In this document: positions 63,126 to 64,000 of the stretch, piece after piece | Numbering within the stretch: the stretch's first letter is position 1 | Layout of the letters: each line of letters starts with the position of its first letter | Notes under the pieces: model-generated | Seen by the model: the letters and a program-made list of their open reading frames with translations, nothing else | Databases searched by the model: none | What the model was told of the DNA's origin: nothing | Position numbers and translations under genes: made by a program | Assembly: GCF_017163935.1 (NCBI RefSeq) | Contig: NZ_JABVZR010000001.1 | Location: forward strand, 682,001 to 746,000 | Direction of reading: 5' to 3' | Origin: Novosphingobium terrae | GTDB lineage: Bacteria; Pseudomonadota; Alphaproteobacteria; Sphingomonadales; Sphingomonadaceae | DNA: 64,000 bases

Positions 63126-64000
63126 ATGCATAAGGCAGACGAGCGGCCGGGGGCCGCCAAGCGAGTTTCTTTCATCCGCCTCGCGCTGATCGCGGGCACG
63201 GCGCTGGCATCGCCCGCGCTTCATGCGCAGACCGCGCCGGAACAGGCTCCGGCTACCGCCCCGGCGGAAAATGATGCGGCGCCTTCGGACATCATCGTTA
63301 CGGGCTTCCGTCAGTCGCTTCAGGCGGCGCTCAATCTGAAGAAGTCCTCGGTCAGCGCGGTGGATGCCATCGTTGCCGAAGACATCGCCAAGTTCCCGGA
63401 CCAGAATCTGGCCGAATCGCTCCAGCGCATCACCGGCGTGGCCATCACGCGCGACGGTGGCGAGGGGCGCCAGATCACCGTGCGCGGCCTTGGCAGTCAG
63501 TTCACCGTTACCCGCGTGAATGGCCTGCCCGCGCAGTCCACCTCGATGCTGGCAGGATCGGGCGGCGCGCCCAACCGCGATCGCTCCTTCGATTTCAACG
63601 TCTTCGCCTCGGAGCTGTTCAAGTCGCTGGTGGTCCACAAGACCGCCGAGGCCAATCTGGACGAAGGCTCGCTGGGCGCGGTGGTCGATCTCAACACCGG
63701 CCATCCGCTGGGCGCCAAATCGGGGCTGACCGGGCTGGTCTCTGCCTCGGGATCGTACAACACGCTTTCCGGCAATGTCGGGCCGCGTCTGGCCGGGCTG
63801 CTCAACTGGAAGAATGAGGACGGCACCTTCGGCATCAACGCCTCGGCCGCCTATTCGCAGGGCTACACGCTGGAGCTGGGCAACAACACCACACGCTGGG
63901 CGCAGGCGCCTTTCGCCTCGGTCACCAGCAATGGCGTGACCACCCAGTGCTTCTCGGGCAACACCTACATCCAGTCGGCGGCGTGCAACAAGGCGGCGCT
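63126..64000 (+). CDS. TonB-dependent receptor of the uronate locus, 3'-truncated by window edge
   Basis: The first 291 residues of a TonB-dependent receptor; the frame is open to the last base. Signal peptide with core FIRLALIAGTALASPALHA, then a TonB box (SDIIVTGFRQSLQAALNLKK), plug motifs FPDQNLAESLQRITGVAITR and GRQITVRGLGSQFTVTRVNG and the start of the barrel. The DIIVTGFR...LNLKK pattern marks the large receptors for oligosaccharides in sphingomonads and Caulobacter. The ATG follows GGGGGAG. Operators E and F place it in the LacI regulon, so it probably imports uronate oligomers. Confidence 0.92.
   Translation, partial: MHKADERPGAAKRVSFIRLALIAGTALASPALHAQTAPEQAPATAPAENDAAPSDIIVTGFRQSLQAALNLKKSSVSAVDAIVAEDIAKFPDQNLAESLQRITGVAITRDGGEGRQITVRGLGSQFTVTRVNGLPAQSTSMLAGSGGAPNRDRSFDFNVFASELFKSLVVHKTAEANLDEGSLGAVVDLNTGHPLGAKSGLTGLVSASGSYNTLSGNVGPRLAGLLNWKNEDGTFGINASAAYSQGYTLELGNNTTRWAQAPFASVTSNGVTTQCFSGNTYIQSAACNKAA

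Overview
The window is GC-rich, tightly packed alphaproteobacterial chromosome. Gene content points to the Sphingomonadales, most like Novosphingobium or Sphingobium: three TonB-dependent receptors, a NodT-type efflux system, an alginate_exp-type porin, an XapX/YcaC-like operon, HWE-kinase signalling, a KduI/KduD sugar-acid locus and REP-like palindromes. The genus is inferred from gene families, not from a marker gene. I see no rRNA, tRNA, CRISPR array, transposase or phage module. The first gene (lpdA) and the last gene (a TonB receptor) run off the window.

Layout. 0-4 kb: 3' end of lpdA, a polytopic membrane protein of unknown function, and a lone flagellin gene with a strong terminator. 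4-9.4 kb: an FprA-like ferredoxin/adrenodoxin reductase (minus), a PAS-GGDEF-EAL-PilZ c-di-GMP protein (plus), then a LysR regulator (minus) divergent from an RND permease / membrane-fusion protein / NodT lipoprotein efflux operon (9.7-15.6 kb). 15.7-18.7 kb: a diguanylate cyclase, a Gly/His-rich secreted protein, a DUF454 membrane protein and a small hypothetical. 18.6-22.7 kb (minus): DUF2946 protein, TonB receptor and PepSY membrane protein with a Met/His-rich insert, probably a metal (copper) module. 22.8-27 kb (plus): TonB receptor, APH-fold kinase and PnuC-family transporter, preceded by a possible structured leader; this looks like vitamin or nucleoside salvage. 27-30.8 kb: a propeller-type sensor kinase divergent from its LuxR-type response regulator.

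30.8-37.2 kb (all minus): isochorismatase-like hydrolase, XapX, amidohydrolase with a Cys/His-rich tail, secreted glyoxalase-like protein, DoxX, outer-membrane porin and DUF1275 protein, arranged like one long operon. 37.4-44.3 kb: nhaA, an HWE histidine kinase, and a run of small proteins of general-stress type (RHH, PRC-barrel, a basic 101-residue protein, a SESFPASDPP-type protein, an SDR, a zinc metallopeptidase, a DUF2383 bundle). 44.6-50 kb (minus): topoisomerase IB, poxB with a small coupled partner, a PPOX-type stress protein, fumC. 50-55.5 kb: DoxX-like, VOC, alpha/beta hydrolase and MFS genes, a divergent LysR, a conserved hypothetical and a patatin-like phospholipase.

55.6-64 kb is a hexuronate/unsaturated-uronate catabolic locus: ExuT-like transporter and FAH-family hydratase (minus), a LacI regulator, kduI-kduD-carboxylesterase (plus), and a TonB receptor. 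Five copies of one LacI-type operator (core GACACCGGTNNC) lie in front of these units, three of them on candidate -35 boxes, so the locus reads as a single regulon. Two perfect inverted copies of a 43-bp REP-like element (44.4 and 54.3 kb) and a 199-bp REPIN-like composite (62.6 kb) sit in intergenic gaps.
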